Made by a program: the position numbers and the translations under genes
Part shown: one piece after another, positions 25,030 through 36,420 of the stretch
How positions within the stretch are numbered: position 1 is the stretch's first letter
Layout of the letters: each line of letters starts with the position of its first letter
From: Pseudoscleropodium purum
Taxonomy: Eukaryota > Streptophyta > Bryopsida > Hypnales > Brachytheciaceae
DNA length: 64,000 nucleotides
Direction of reading: 5' to 3'
Assembly (NCBI GenBank): GCA_963969395.1
Contig: OZ017799.1
Location: 4,466,501 to 4,530,500 of the forward strand
The notes under the pieces: generated by a model
The model's input: the letters and a program-made list of their open reading frames with translations, nothing else
Databases searched by the model: none
Told to the model about the DNA's origin: nothing

Positions 25030-25135
25030 CCTCAAATTAAAGAGTAACTTAATTACTGCAAACGCACTCAATCCAATGTGCTATAAAATACAGCTAGAAA
25101 GCAAAAGGAAGAATGATCGAGACCACCCTGGCTAG

Positions 25136-28100
25136 CTAGAGAGCGTTGTTAAAAACTATGGATGTGGCAGGTAACCATTCCTGCCCTGCAATGAAGCTGC
25201 TCACCGTGAACTTGGTTGCCTCGGTGATGGAGATCTGTCGACTCCAGCTAACACGGCTAGCGGTATTGGCCCCTGGACCTGTGTTGCCGTACTCCCCGTA
25301 GTTCACAGTCTTGCCTGAGTTCGGGTCACCGTTCCACAACAGCCAACCTGCAGTGTGGTGCAAGGAGAATCGGTTGCAACGTTTAGTATTGATATCGATC
25401 ATAAATCGATGAAATTTAAAATATAAATTGAAGATAAAAATAAAATCGTTTGATTCTCCAACCATGGTCAAAGATGGAAGACAGAAAATTCGTGATTGTA
25501 GGAAAAACAGAGGCTATAAATTAACACCGACCTGCAGGGTTGACACACTTGGCTAGAGTGGATTTGATGAACACCGTTTGAGCAAAAGGCTTCCACGGCC
25601 GTCCTAAGTAGGTGGGGTATGAGTCTGGAAGCCCCGGTGCAGCCCCCACTGTGCAGGACAGGAATGACAGCCCTGTGTTCTGCCCAGGGTCTGTTCGCCC
25701 ACTGGCTGTGTAAATGTTCTGTGAACTCGCTTTCCCCAGACGGGCCTGCAGTTTACAATTCTGAAACACCGCTGCTGCGTTGCCGAATATGTAGTCTATT
25801 GTGCCTATGATTGTGCACCCTGAGTAGAATTGGCGAAGCGCGTGTGCGTAGAGAGTGTCCTGCAGGTTTGAGAATGAGATATCAACTTCAAGTTAGTATA
25901 TCTAATATTTTTAGAAATTGTGCAGTCGTGCACTAATACAGGTTTAGTAATTTTGTATATGAAAATATTACCCCCTACAGTACCAAGGATTCATGGTTTT
26001 TTTGTGACCAAATTGAATGATCAAATTGCAATCCAGGAGACTCCAAATTTTGCATCACCAAAATCAGTGAAGAATATTGCATGATATGGACGAAAATAAA
26101 TAAAATAAAATCGGACAAAAGAGAGACTCTAGGCCCGACTAGGGAGTCTGCTCAGAAAACAACATCTGACAGAAGAGAGATTGCTCAGAAAAAGCATCAC
26201 TGAGACACAGTTTGGGCTTCTTCGACTCCTGGGTCTTTACGGGTTAATTAGTGATTTTGTTTTGTCTGCGCTTGTGCTACTCGAGCAATAGAAGGAAACT
26301 ACTTAACGACACACTCCGCCATTACACTTTCACTGAGAATTTGTCTTGTTATGGACATATCTTATTGGACAACTTTGAAATGGTAAGTTGTGAACTTGTG
26401 TGAGTTCATTTAGAATCCCATTTGTTCTCATGTGGGCTTAGAAGTGGTTTAGGGTTAACAGACTCTTATATACGCCTGCCTCTCAAAGGAGGCCGGAGTT
26501 TACTTTCTTCAATTAGGGCGGGCTGAATGCACTCGTTTTGCAAGATTTCAATGTTTGACTTTAGTACCTGATAGCCTTCAAGATTTACATTCGAGAAAGC
26601 TTGCTGATCCCCTCCAGCTCTCAAAGCCACAGCTTGCTCCCCTTCGGGACCTGCTGTGTTTCGAATCGTCATGCCTTTCCCGATGAATCCGGGTGCAACC
26701 ACCGCTGCAAAAAGCAAATCACGGATCCAAAAAATTACCTCATGTTCATTACTTCGACATTATCAATGGCTAATCTCAGTGGCAATTTCCGACTCCTGCA
26801 TCTGCAAGTCTTACGAGTCCCTTCCCCGTCCTGTTAACGAAAATATTGAAGCTCAATCCAGATGTGCCAGCCATGACAGGCCATCTGACATCGAGTACCC
26901 TAAATGAGATTTACACAATGCTTATATCTTATCAAATATTCTAGTCAGTGCCAATCCTGATCTCCATACGACATATCTTTTCACCACAAGTCGAAATTCA
27001 AGAGAGGCTAAATTCGTCCGAAGTGATCTACTCAATTTCTACATCTCAGGCCAAATTCACACACGCAGAGGATTCAATTTAAGTAATAGTGAATTACCGA
27101 AAGTGGCAGATAAGAAAGTGGTTACACCGCTGCCTTTCACACTCTTACTCCCAGTGATAATCGTCTGCCCAGGCCCATCTCCATACATCATGAGGTTCTT
27201 CTTCCCCTTCGGCACACTAACATACTCACTATAAACGCCCTTCTTCACGTAAATCACCCACCGGGTCCCGGACGACGGGGCGGCATCCACCGCAGCTTGA
27301 ATCGAAGTGAATTTCTCTGAGCCATCTTTGGCAACGACAGCATTCGGCGTTGGATTCGACGACACTTGCAGCAAACGACGGCCATCTCTGGAGAGCCAGT
27401 GAGGAAACTCACCCTCCATTTCATGAAAGCTCAGTAGACGCCGTCGGCTATGGCGCAACACTTCGCCCCAATTGGTAACCTTCGCGAGTGAGTTCACCAA
27501 CGACAGGCCATTGCTGAGGACCTTGGTCACCCAAACGCCATGTGCTCCGTCCAATTCATCGCTTTTGTTCCAGACGCCGAAGTCCTGCACGGCATCGAGG
27601 CATGTGTCTTGGTAGGTTACAGCCGCCGCCATGTATTGTTGGATGTCGCCGAGCTCGGGTTTCAGGGCCTGCAGGTTTAAATTCGATACGCGCGACAAGG
27701 AGGCGTTCACTTGTTCCAGGCAGTCGGTGAGAACTGCTTTGCACGTTACTAATGCGGAGTATTGTGTTCCGTTCTTGACTGGGGACGACGCCTGGAGCTT
27801 TTCCACTGCCACAACTGACTTGGAAATGGCCACCATGGATGCCCGCAACGCTATCGTTACGTAGTTCTGGGGGTTTCTTGTGTCGGAGCCGTAGAGCGTT
27901 TGGTTGCACACATCCGGGTACCTGTATACACTCAAGATTTCTTTCTTTATGGTAAACACTCTCGGAAACGACATTCTAGAATATCCGGCACAGACTACCA
28001 TATGCCTATAGCGACCCCGACATTCAAACTACGTCATAGAGAACTAGACGGGATCCCAGGTGGAAAGGTTAAAGAGATTTAAGTGGAGCTCCACGACAGC

Positions 28101-28518
28101 TTCGTAGTAGGGTGATTGAAGAAAGAGAGCTAGTAAGGGAAATTTTCTTCAAAACTTACAAGGTTCTGCTGCAAATGCCGACAACAGAGTACGCATTGGG
28201 GTCGCCATCGCCGCCTCCATTGTGATGTTTCTTAGATTCAGTAACCCCAACCGCGGTTCCGACGATGGCCGCCACTGCGATGAAGGCGAGGCAGGCACTC
28301 AAGGCAATGCATCCCTTCTTGGAGCGTTTTCTTGGGGGCAACTTGGACGACGATTCCGTCATGATCGCTGATCGAGTGTTGTAACTCCTGTTGGGATTGC
28401 TGAGCAGTCCACCTGCTTTGGAGGACGGGCGCTGGAATGCTCCCAACGCGGACACCACGTTCCTCGCCTTGCTCCACAACCGCGCACCCGTGGACGCTGT
28501 CCTGCCCATGGAGCGCAT
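25136..28518 (-). CDS. Pro-pectin methylesterase (type I, PMEI + PME domains)
   Basis: This enzyme de-esterifies homogalacturonan in the cell wall after secretion. Five minus-strand exons, 28518-28160, 27921-27098, 26704-26568, 25859-25532 and 25347-25136, with consistent phases, encode 619 residues. A basic stretch (PPRKRSKK) precedes one hydrophobic membrane segment at about residues 70-92, suggesting a type II membrane precursor or signal anchor. The inhibitor-like pro-domain runs from ICSRTLYPDVCNQT (about 115) to about 260. Two dibasic RRLL-type processing sites (near 279-283 and 301-304) precede the catalytic domain. Catalytic residues expected for PMEs are present: Gln418, Gln440-Asp441 (GYQDTLY), Asp462 (TIDYIFGNAA), and Arg527 with Trp529 (YLGRPWK). 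The domain order and length are typical. A Met three codons downstream is an alternative start. Confidence 0.95.
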
Positions 28519-29934
28519 TCCAAGGTCGACGAGGTTAAGATTTGCAAGAACGCCCTACTAGTACACTGTTGTCAACTGACGATTATTAGACAGTTTCTTT
28601 CCGACCTTGGGTATGGCGAACAAATGCGATATCCTTGATCTTGTCACTTATCGACAGCTAGCTACTCCTACCAGCACAAAATCGATTAACCTACAGGCGA
28701 ATCAATCTCAAAAGAGCTACATATACAAGCGCGACCATGAACCCAGCATCAACAAGATGAAAACGAGTAAACCCATAGCCTCACCGGTCCTAATGATCGT
28801 AAGCCGAACAAATGAATCCTGTCAGTGTACTGCACTGTCTGACACACGACGTACTAGCGCCTACTCTCAAGAACAATTCCTCATAGTTCCAAAATTCATT
28901 CTCACTGGAACGATCGACACTCAAACGATCGATCGACTCCTTGCAATCACAAATACAACTGAGCTGACGACGACACAAAATCAAACCACCCAACACGAAA
29001 TTTATACCCTCATCCATTCATTCATCCATTCCCACTAGCTGGCCATTACTTGAATGCAATTACTTTGCTTCAAATGCGAGTAAAGGACGGCGTACAAAGT
29101 CTGCTATTGCCTCTCTGTTGAATGTTGAGAGATGGGTACCGGTGTTGAGAGATGGGTACAAGTGGTGCTGTCTCGCTCGCTCGCTCAAGCGCCAGTCAGC
29201 TCCAGCTAGCTCTAATTGCACCGCGTTTACTACACTACTAGCTCGTCCAAGGGATGTTCCAGCTAGCTACGACCGCGCGTGTACCATCAATTGCAAGCTC
29301 GTCGAGGCTATGTGAGGGACGATCGATCTGCTCAGCTAGTGATGGATCTGATCAGCTAGAGAAGGGGCAATACAATGCAGAGCAATGCAAGTGGGCTATA
29401 ATTTAGCTTAGTGGCGTGCACATGGTGGATGGAGTCGGACAAGAGCTACGGTGCACGACTTGCTCTGACGCGGGGTGGGGAGGGGTATGGCAGCAGGCAG
29501 ACCCACTACAGGAGGAGCTGCAGGGGCGGCCGCTGGAGGTCTGTGAAACTTCCTCCCTGGGCCTGACATAGGGCGATGTATGATTGAGGAAACCTGCAGC
29601 ACCAACCGCCATGGGCAACCCATTCTCCAAAGATCGCCAGAGCTCAACTAACATTTGGGTGCGAGGCATATTAAACCGCACAAATTCAAACTACACATAC
29701 TAAATAGTGAAATTAGGTTGTCCCACACTAATTTCTCAACATTTTGTACTGTATGAATATTGTGGAAACACCCAAAACCATCAATATAAGCTATTCAGCA
29801 CAGTTGGAGGTACCTTTTCCTTAAAATAATATTTTAGTAGTATTGGCAAGTGAATATCATGAATATTAGAAGAAAAAAAATGGATTTTTCAAATGTGGTA
29901 TGTCATTTCTATGGCTTTTCAAAGTGCAGGTTCT
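28519..29934. other. Upstream region of the pectinesterase gene
   Basis: No gene is supported. A minus-strand TATAAA lies at 29001-29006, which would imply a long 5' UTR if used. A 20-bp phrase, tgttgagagatgggtac plus three bases, is repeated in tandem near 29121-29160. A small GC-rich block at about 29405-29640 stands out from the AT-rich flanks and holds competing short frames with no family match. A fragment of the MITE found at 14703 starts near 29703. Confidence 0.5.
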
Positions 29935-30889
29935 TTAACCTCTAATAAACATCCCAACTGTGTTTTTTGGCAACATAGAAATTTTGGGTAGCTCACCACA
30001 AATGGAGTTTTTTTTTTTTTTGCTCAAATTTTAACACAACATGTGTCCAAGAAGTAGCTTTAAGGCCCAACAATTTTCATAACTTTTGACTACATGGTTA
30101 AGAAATTATTGCATGATATGTAATTTTCTTTACTCACAAGCAACTTGGGCAACCAAAAAAAATTCTTTAAAAATTCTTTTCTTAAGAAATTAAAATTTGA
30201 AATTGATTCTCTAGATGTATATATACTTGGAAAGCTTTGAATCATTCCATTTTAATCAATGAGTCAAAAGTTATGAGGGATTTTAGTTTGCAAAAATTTG
30301 TGGATTGCTGTTGAATCTCTACTCTAAAACAAACTTTGAAGTCCTTTATTTAACTCAATTTTCAATATTTTTGAAAAAAAATAAAAACATTGGATGTAGA
30401 TTGCTTATTACAACATTACAACCATTGGGATTGACATTTTTCAATTCCATAAATAAATTGTTCACAATTTAATATTTTAAATCATTCTCTACTCCTTTCT
30501 ACTTACTATCTTTTTCCTATATGTTCTATGATTCCAAATGATTTGAAATTTTTCAAGCATGTAGCCAACTTGACTTGAAAAATGAATCTAAAGAGTAACC
30601 ACCATTTTGGACATTTTTTCATATAAATGTGACCTTCTGAAGTGCAGCTGCCCGGATTTTCGCAGGGCCAAAAAAAATAAATTTGTCACTTCAAATGCTA
30701 ATATCTTGAAATCTACATGGTGGAAATTTCTGAAATTTTTTCTGCATATTTTCAAACAAGATTAATACAAAATCCTACAGTTAAATGTGTCCAAAAATGG
30801 GTTTTTTTCTAAAATTTGATACTTGTACTACAAATGGTAGTTTTGGAGCGATTTTTGTGAAAACATAGTCAAAATCGTTTAGGGGTTAA
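29935..30889 (+). mobile_element. Non-autonomous piggyBac-like element, copy 1
   Basis: TTAA occurs at both borders (29935-29938 and 30886-30889). The left end is diverged (ttaacctctaa) and the right end reads tttaggggttaa. The body matches four other copies in the window, with shared landmarks gttttttggcaacatag, tcataacttttgactacatg, gtgaccttctgaagtgcagc, aatgctaatatcttgaaatc and ttttggagcgattttt. No transposase is encoded. Confidence 0.75.
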
Positions 30890-31242
30890 ACCACTAAAAC
30901 TATCACATAGGTGGCCTATGAACCAAAATTTGCAAAAATCAATAGTCAACTAAGGACATTTAAATATGTTTCCTTTAAATGTGTCAACAAATTAGAGGAC
31001 ACATTAATGGAAGGCTAGGGTTAGATTTTGTAATAGTTTAGGATACAAGAATGGGGGTAGGGACATTTTTGGGTATTTCTACCTTAGACATGTTAGATTA
31101 CATGGAAAAAAAACATACAACAATCCATACCTTATGTCATGCTTTTTGTTTGTTTGTTTTGTTTGTTATGGTGAAGTCTCCTCACTCATATTCTTGGACC
31201 ATTCGAAAGATCTCTAAGAAGGGGGATATATGGGCTTTGTTT

Positions 31243-32470
31243 CACTATAAGAAACTCATATTTTTGGATATGTTTTACCACTAATATGTGATGATTGAAA
31301 AAAACATGTGATGTCAAAGTGTAGAAAGTCCAATAAGGTAGATTTTTGTGGGTGTTGCAAAAAACACTCACACATTACTATAAAAATAAATTGATGCTAT
31401 CATTGACATTGATGTTTTATTTGACATCATTAAAGACATATTGATGTTTTTTGAATCGTTTGAAAAAACATAGATTGCCACGTTAGCAACTAAAGCCATT
31501 TTGACTATAAGTAAATTAGTGAAAATTATTGCAATCTATCAATGATAAAATGTTGACCAAATGTGAAAATTTTAGAAGAAAGGAAACCACATGACATATT
31601 TTGCAAAAAAAGGGAAATGAGTGGGTGTGCACCATGGATGAAAAATAAGCTTTTTATACAAGTGGGATGATAGAGAGATTGACAATCTACACGGGATATA
31701 TAAAACAAAAATATGTTCGATGTAAAATGTTTGAAACAACATCTCAATGTCTGAAACAACGTCCACATGTCTAGTTGTCAAACTCCCACGTTCAAATTAT
31801 CCCATATCTTTTTTGTCTCACCATGAACAAACAATAGATTTCAATATAAATACATTCTCTCCACCCTTCATTTTCATTAACTTTAAATGAAGTAATTCCT
31901 TCATTTAGCCACAAAAATTCTTTTGATGGTAGATGGTAAGATTTCTTTAATTCTTGTTGAATTCAACAATTTTTCTTATTCATTTTATTTTATATTTTAT
32001 TTTCACTAATTATTTTTTATTGACCTTGCTCTACAAGTATGGTATGCACTACTTGATGTTTGAAGAAATGTCTCCATGTCTTAGTTGACATTTCAAAATT
32101 AAAAATTAAAAATTAAAAACAACATAAAAGTTTGTTGACTAGGCACGCGAAATCATCTTTTCCCACCAACATGTCTAGTGCCACATCAACAACAAATCGG
32201 ATGAAATAATTTCTTATGTGGCATTGCCCAATCATGTAGGGGTGACATGTCCTCCATGTGGTGCATTTCAAGCAACTCTATAGACCGCATCATATGTAAT
32301 GTTAGAAAAAACAAGCTCATTTTTGCCATGTCTAATAAAATTTCAGCATGTTTTTTGCTTGTCAACTGTGAAAAATTTTAGGTGACGTTTGTGATGATTC
32401 ATTTCATGTCTTAGGCAATATCATGACATGTTTTTCTTGACGTCACAAAAGAGCTAGTTTTCTTATAGTG
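31243..32470. mobile_element. Non-autonomous CACTA-like DNA transposon, 1228 bp
   Basis: The 5' end is CACTATAAGAAACTCAT and the reverse complement of the 3' end is CACTATAAGAAAACTAGC. The flanking 3-bp direct repeat is ttt (31240-31242 and 32471-32473). Subterminal regions carry repeated ACATG/ATGTC-type motifs. A related repeat at 22020-22240 lacks the insert at the matching point (gggctttgttt directly followed by catggcattccaaccta), so it acts as an empty-site control. No transposase is visible. Confidence 0.8.
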
Positions 32471-34208
32471 TTTCTTGGCGTTTGGACCTACAACATGAAA
32501 GTTATTGAATTTCAAAGTTTTTATGAATTAGAAATTGTAAAAATTATTTTTACTTTTATTTTAATAGTGGCAATGATATAAGCACCATAGTATCACTTAT
32601 GATTGGATTGAGAGATTATAATGTTTGATCATAAGGGTGTCAAAACTGTGAAAGTGATTTGAAATCTTTTAATCCTCTTTTTACATGTCAAATCTAAAAA
32701 GTTGGTCACCTAAAAAATATGAAATGAAAGGACATAATATGCATAATCTCAATCAATTTACAACTTCTCAAAATCTACTCTACAATTTTTTTAATTGAAT
32801 TTCTAATGTGATATTTCCTCTTAAATCTAGTGTATTTGAGACTCATTTCCTAAAGCCCTCAACATTAGAAAATCAAAATTTACAATGAATGGAAAGTACT
32901 AGCATGTGAGTATAGAATCTAGGAGCCCATGAGCCTAATAATCTATATTATAGATTGTTTTCATGCTATAGTGTACCTATGTTATAGGTACATACATTAT
33001 AAACACCTTCAAATGGGTTGTAGGTACAAGTAGGTTCAAGGCTCATAGGCTCATATCTTTGCGCTCACATACTAGCATTGTTGTGCAATGGAAACCCTTG
33101 CACAAAATCATGAATAAAAAATCATAATCATTCATTTTCAAAATTGGATTTCAACCCTTCATGGACTAAGAAGATACGGTATGTCATCTTCAAATTCTTC
33201 AATGGCAAATTCTTGGTAGAATAAAACAAATTTTGATATTTTGTAAACTAGGGACTTGTAGAGCAACAAATTCACATAGTTGTTGCATTTTTCAATTTAA
33301 AAAATTTCAATATGAGAAGTATTTAAAAAATTATTTAGAAATTTAGTCAAATAAAATAAGGAAGAAAGCATAATTTTCTTACTTGTAATGAAAGAATATT
33401 AAAGATGAAGAAAAAATATTTTCTTGGACATTTATAGTCCTTACTCTACACAAAAAAATTGATCTTGGAGAAAAAGAATTGTATTTGTATTTTTAGCAAT
33501 TTTAAAAATACAAGGTTCAATCTAGTGTGATTAAGAATACAAAAATAATTAGAATGATTCCAAATTTTTGGAAGATGTTCCAATTTTTTTTTTAATAATT
33601 TCAATTCTTTAATTTCAAAAATTGACGTAACTATGTATAATTTTTTTTTAAATTGTAGGATCTAGTTTGGTCAATTTTGGCTTTCTACTCATTTTGTTTG
33701 GAAATGTGGACAAATTTGAGAGAGAGTTTTAGTTTTCATTTGAAAAAATACAAAATACTGCATTTACCTAAGATTCTAATACAATTTGGGGGGAGGGATA
33801 ACAAATCATTATTCATTTTTTTTTATCATTTTTCTTCCTCTAGAGCTGTGTTTTTTGCTTATAAAGTTCATCATCCAAAATTGTTATAATTTAAAAATTC
33901 AACAATCAATATTTTCCACAATTAATTTTGTGCATACTAAACAAAATAGTCTTTACTTTTGTATGGTTAAAATTAAAAATTTCAAGCAAATCCATGTGCA
34001 AAAAAAATCAAAGTGGGACAATTCATTGAAAAATTCTATTGTCAAAAAGCTACTAGGCTTGAAGGGTTAATTCTAAAACTAAACTTGAAAAAGATTTTTT
34101 CAAAAATACAAAATGCAAAAAGTAAGAATTTGGTAAGAATTTATTTACCTTCAAAGTATTTTTGACACCAAAATTTGGTGCTAGCTGGCATTTAGGAATT
34201 AATGAATA

Positions 34209-34765
34209 CTCCCTCTATCCCAAAATGATCTTTTGTTGAACAAAATGTTCTAAATTAAACCTAAAAGTAACATTTTCAAAATTCATTTCATACTGTAAGT
34301 AGAGTTTGGTGCACTCCTATCATCTTAAGAACTTTGAGTTTCAGAGCCCTTTTCAAAGTGCAATTTGGAAGTATTAATAAGAAGAATTCTTTGGGCATTT
34401 TTAAGGAGCATTAATGGGCACTTCATTATTGAGTATGAGTTCATCATTTTGTAGGCAATTAGTATGGGTTTAAGATCACATGTGAACCTTTGTTCCACCT
34501 CCTAAAGCTTCATCTCATTCAATTGGGCAATATTTAAAGAGATGCAAAAATAAGAACAAACAATATTGATTAACCCTTTTAATCATTTTATTTGTCTTTT
34601 GATTGAATGATGATTGGATGGATGGAGGGGGAACTACTACTTGGAGTCGTTTTGTTGGTCCTAGTTGAATCTAATTGCAATTTGCAACATTACAAAGTGC
34701 AACAAGAAGAGCATTTGGGACAAAAAATTAAGGCCAATATAAAGTTAATTTTGGAATAAAAGGAG
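34209..34765. mobile_element. Stowaway/mariner-like element, 557 bp
   Basis: The left end CTCCCTCTATCCCAAAATGA and the reverse complement of the right end CTCCTTTTATTCCAAAATTA match at 19 of the first 24 positions. TA dinucleotides flank both ends (34207-34208 and 34766-34767). The CTCCCTC start resembles Stowaway termini. No transposase is visible. Confidence 0.65.
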
Positions 34766-34767
34766 TA

Positions 34768-34945
34768 AAATCATTTACAATGGTATGTTCATTCATAAAA
34801 AATATTTATTAATGAGTATCTTTCATCCCAATATTGGTGAAATTCATCTTAAAAAAAAGGTTAATTTCATCAATCTTGGGATGAAAAATACTATTAATAA
34901 ATAATTTTATGAATGAATGTACCATTATGAATGATTTAATCCTTT
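34768..34945. mobile_element. Foldback (palindromic) element adjoining the Stowaway-like element
   Basis: The left arm (catttacaatggtatgttca, then a tatttattaatgagtatc phrase and catcccaatattggtgaaat) and the reverse complement of the right arm agree over about 80 bp with few differences. The arms meet near 34855 with almost no spacer, so the transcript would form a long hairpin. Confidence 0.7.
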
Positions 34946-35479
34946 TTTCCCTTACTTGAATGTTCTAAGGGAACCAGGTGTTTTAATTTCTCTAGTTTTT
35001 CCTAGTTAAGATAAAAGAAATTAGGGTGGCTAGAGTAGTGATCAATGATATTAATCATTTTGTAGTTGAAACTAGATGAAAGTCATAGTGAATCAAATGA
35101 AAATATCCAAACTAGATGAAATTATGGCAATAACAAGACAAGGTTTTGGTTTAAAAATAGATTTCATAATATGGCAATTGCTAATGAAAAAATATTGGAT
35201 AGACATACCCATCATCAGACCCGTTTTCAATTATGTCCTCTATCTATATGTATCCAACATGTTAGTGCATAAATGTTTGGAGATGTATAGATAGGAGTGG
35301 ATGCATTTGGCTTGGAAAAGGGGTGGATAAAAAAGTGTATCTATTTTACACAAGTTAGTTCAATTAAATTTTAGAGTTATAAATTGAGTAGGATCCTTCA
35401 CCCAAATTTGGATGAAGAGTAGGTAAATGCAATCTAAATAGTATAAATCAGTTTGGACACATTTAAAATGAGAATTAGA

Positions 35480-36420
35480 TTAACCCCTAAAAGGCCAAAT
35501 TGCATTTTTTGGCAATATAGAAATTTTAGGTAGGTGTGTGTGATTAGAGACTTCCATGTTTTTGACCCAAATTTTGATAGAAGGTGTGGACAAGGAATAT
35601 CTTTCATGAGCACTAAATTTCAGAACATTTGTAAATATGAGTAAAAAATTATGGCCTAATATATAGTTTGTTTCTCAACTCGGGCAATTCGGGCAGATTT
35701 GAAAAATTCACTTTTTTCAAAAATCTAAATTTGAAATTGGTTTTCTATATTTATATGTACATTAAAAGCTTTGAATCATTCAATTTTGATCAATGAGTCA
35801 AAATTTATGAGGTGTTTTAGTTTGCAGGCAATTATGGATTCTCTACCCCAACTTTCTAGTCTTTTATTGAACTCAATTTTCAATATTTTTGGAAAGAAAT
35901 AAAAACATTAGGTGAAGATTGCTTATTACAACATTACAATCATTGGGATTGTCATTTTTTGTTTCCATAAATAAATTGTTAATAATTTAGTATGTTGAAC
36001 CATTCTCTACATTTTTCTACTTACTATTTTTTCCTATATGTCGTGCAATCTTGAATGATCTCAAAATTTTCAATCATGTAGCCAACATGCTTTGAAGAAT
36101 GAATCCAAAGAGTTGCAATCATTTTGAACATTTTTTCATACAAATGGAACCTTGTGAAGTTCAATTGCCCGGTTCCTTGCAGGGACAATAAAATGATTGT
36201 CACTTCAAATGCTAATATCTTGCAATCTACATGGTGGAAGTTTCTGAAATTTTTACCACATCTTTTCAAAATAGTTTACTTCAAGATCCTAAGGTTACAT
36301 GTGTTAAAAAATGTGTGTTTTTTTTTTTTCTAAATTTTGAAATTTGTATAAGAAATGGCAGTTTTGGAGTGTTTTTGGCAACAATATAGTTAAGCATTGT
36401 ATAAGAAATGGTAGGGTTAA
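35480..36420 (+). mobile_element. Non-autonomous piggyBac-like element, copy 2
   Basis: The left border is ttaacccctaa at 35480. The right border ends gtagggttaa at 36420 and its last 30 bases are rearranged. The body shares the family landmarks: ttttttggcaatatag, caatgagtcaaaatttatga, aatgctaatatcttgcaatc and cagttttggagtg. It is non-coding. Confidence 0.7.

Larger units (their letters stand above)
21559..25135. other. Intergenic spacer between UGT and pectinesterase
   Basis: The first few hundred bases are probably the UGT 3' UTR and flank; they include a telomere-like phrase, aaaccctaaacccctaaac, near 21690. The rest is AT-rich with no recognisable gene. It contains the empty counterpart (about 22020-22240) of the site filled by the second CACTA element, a foldback near 23116-23321, and dispersed-repeat copy E near 24510-24700. 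Confidence 0.55.
30890..35479. other. AT-rich spacer between piggyBac-like copies 1 and 2
   Basis: No gene is recognised. It contains the second CACTA element, a Stowaway-like element, a foldback and further AT-rich repeat debris. Open frames near 31051, 31526, 33677 and 35076 look like chance frames in AT-rich DNA. Confidence 0.6.

Noticed and set aside
28607..29038. 143-codon plus-strand frame upstream of the pectinesterase
   Set aside because: Low-complexity Thr/Ser/Gln composition, no family resemblance, and located in the probable promoter or 5' UTR of the minus-strand gene.
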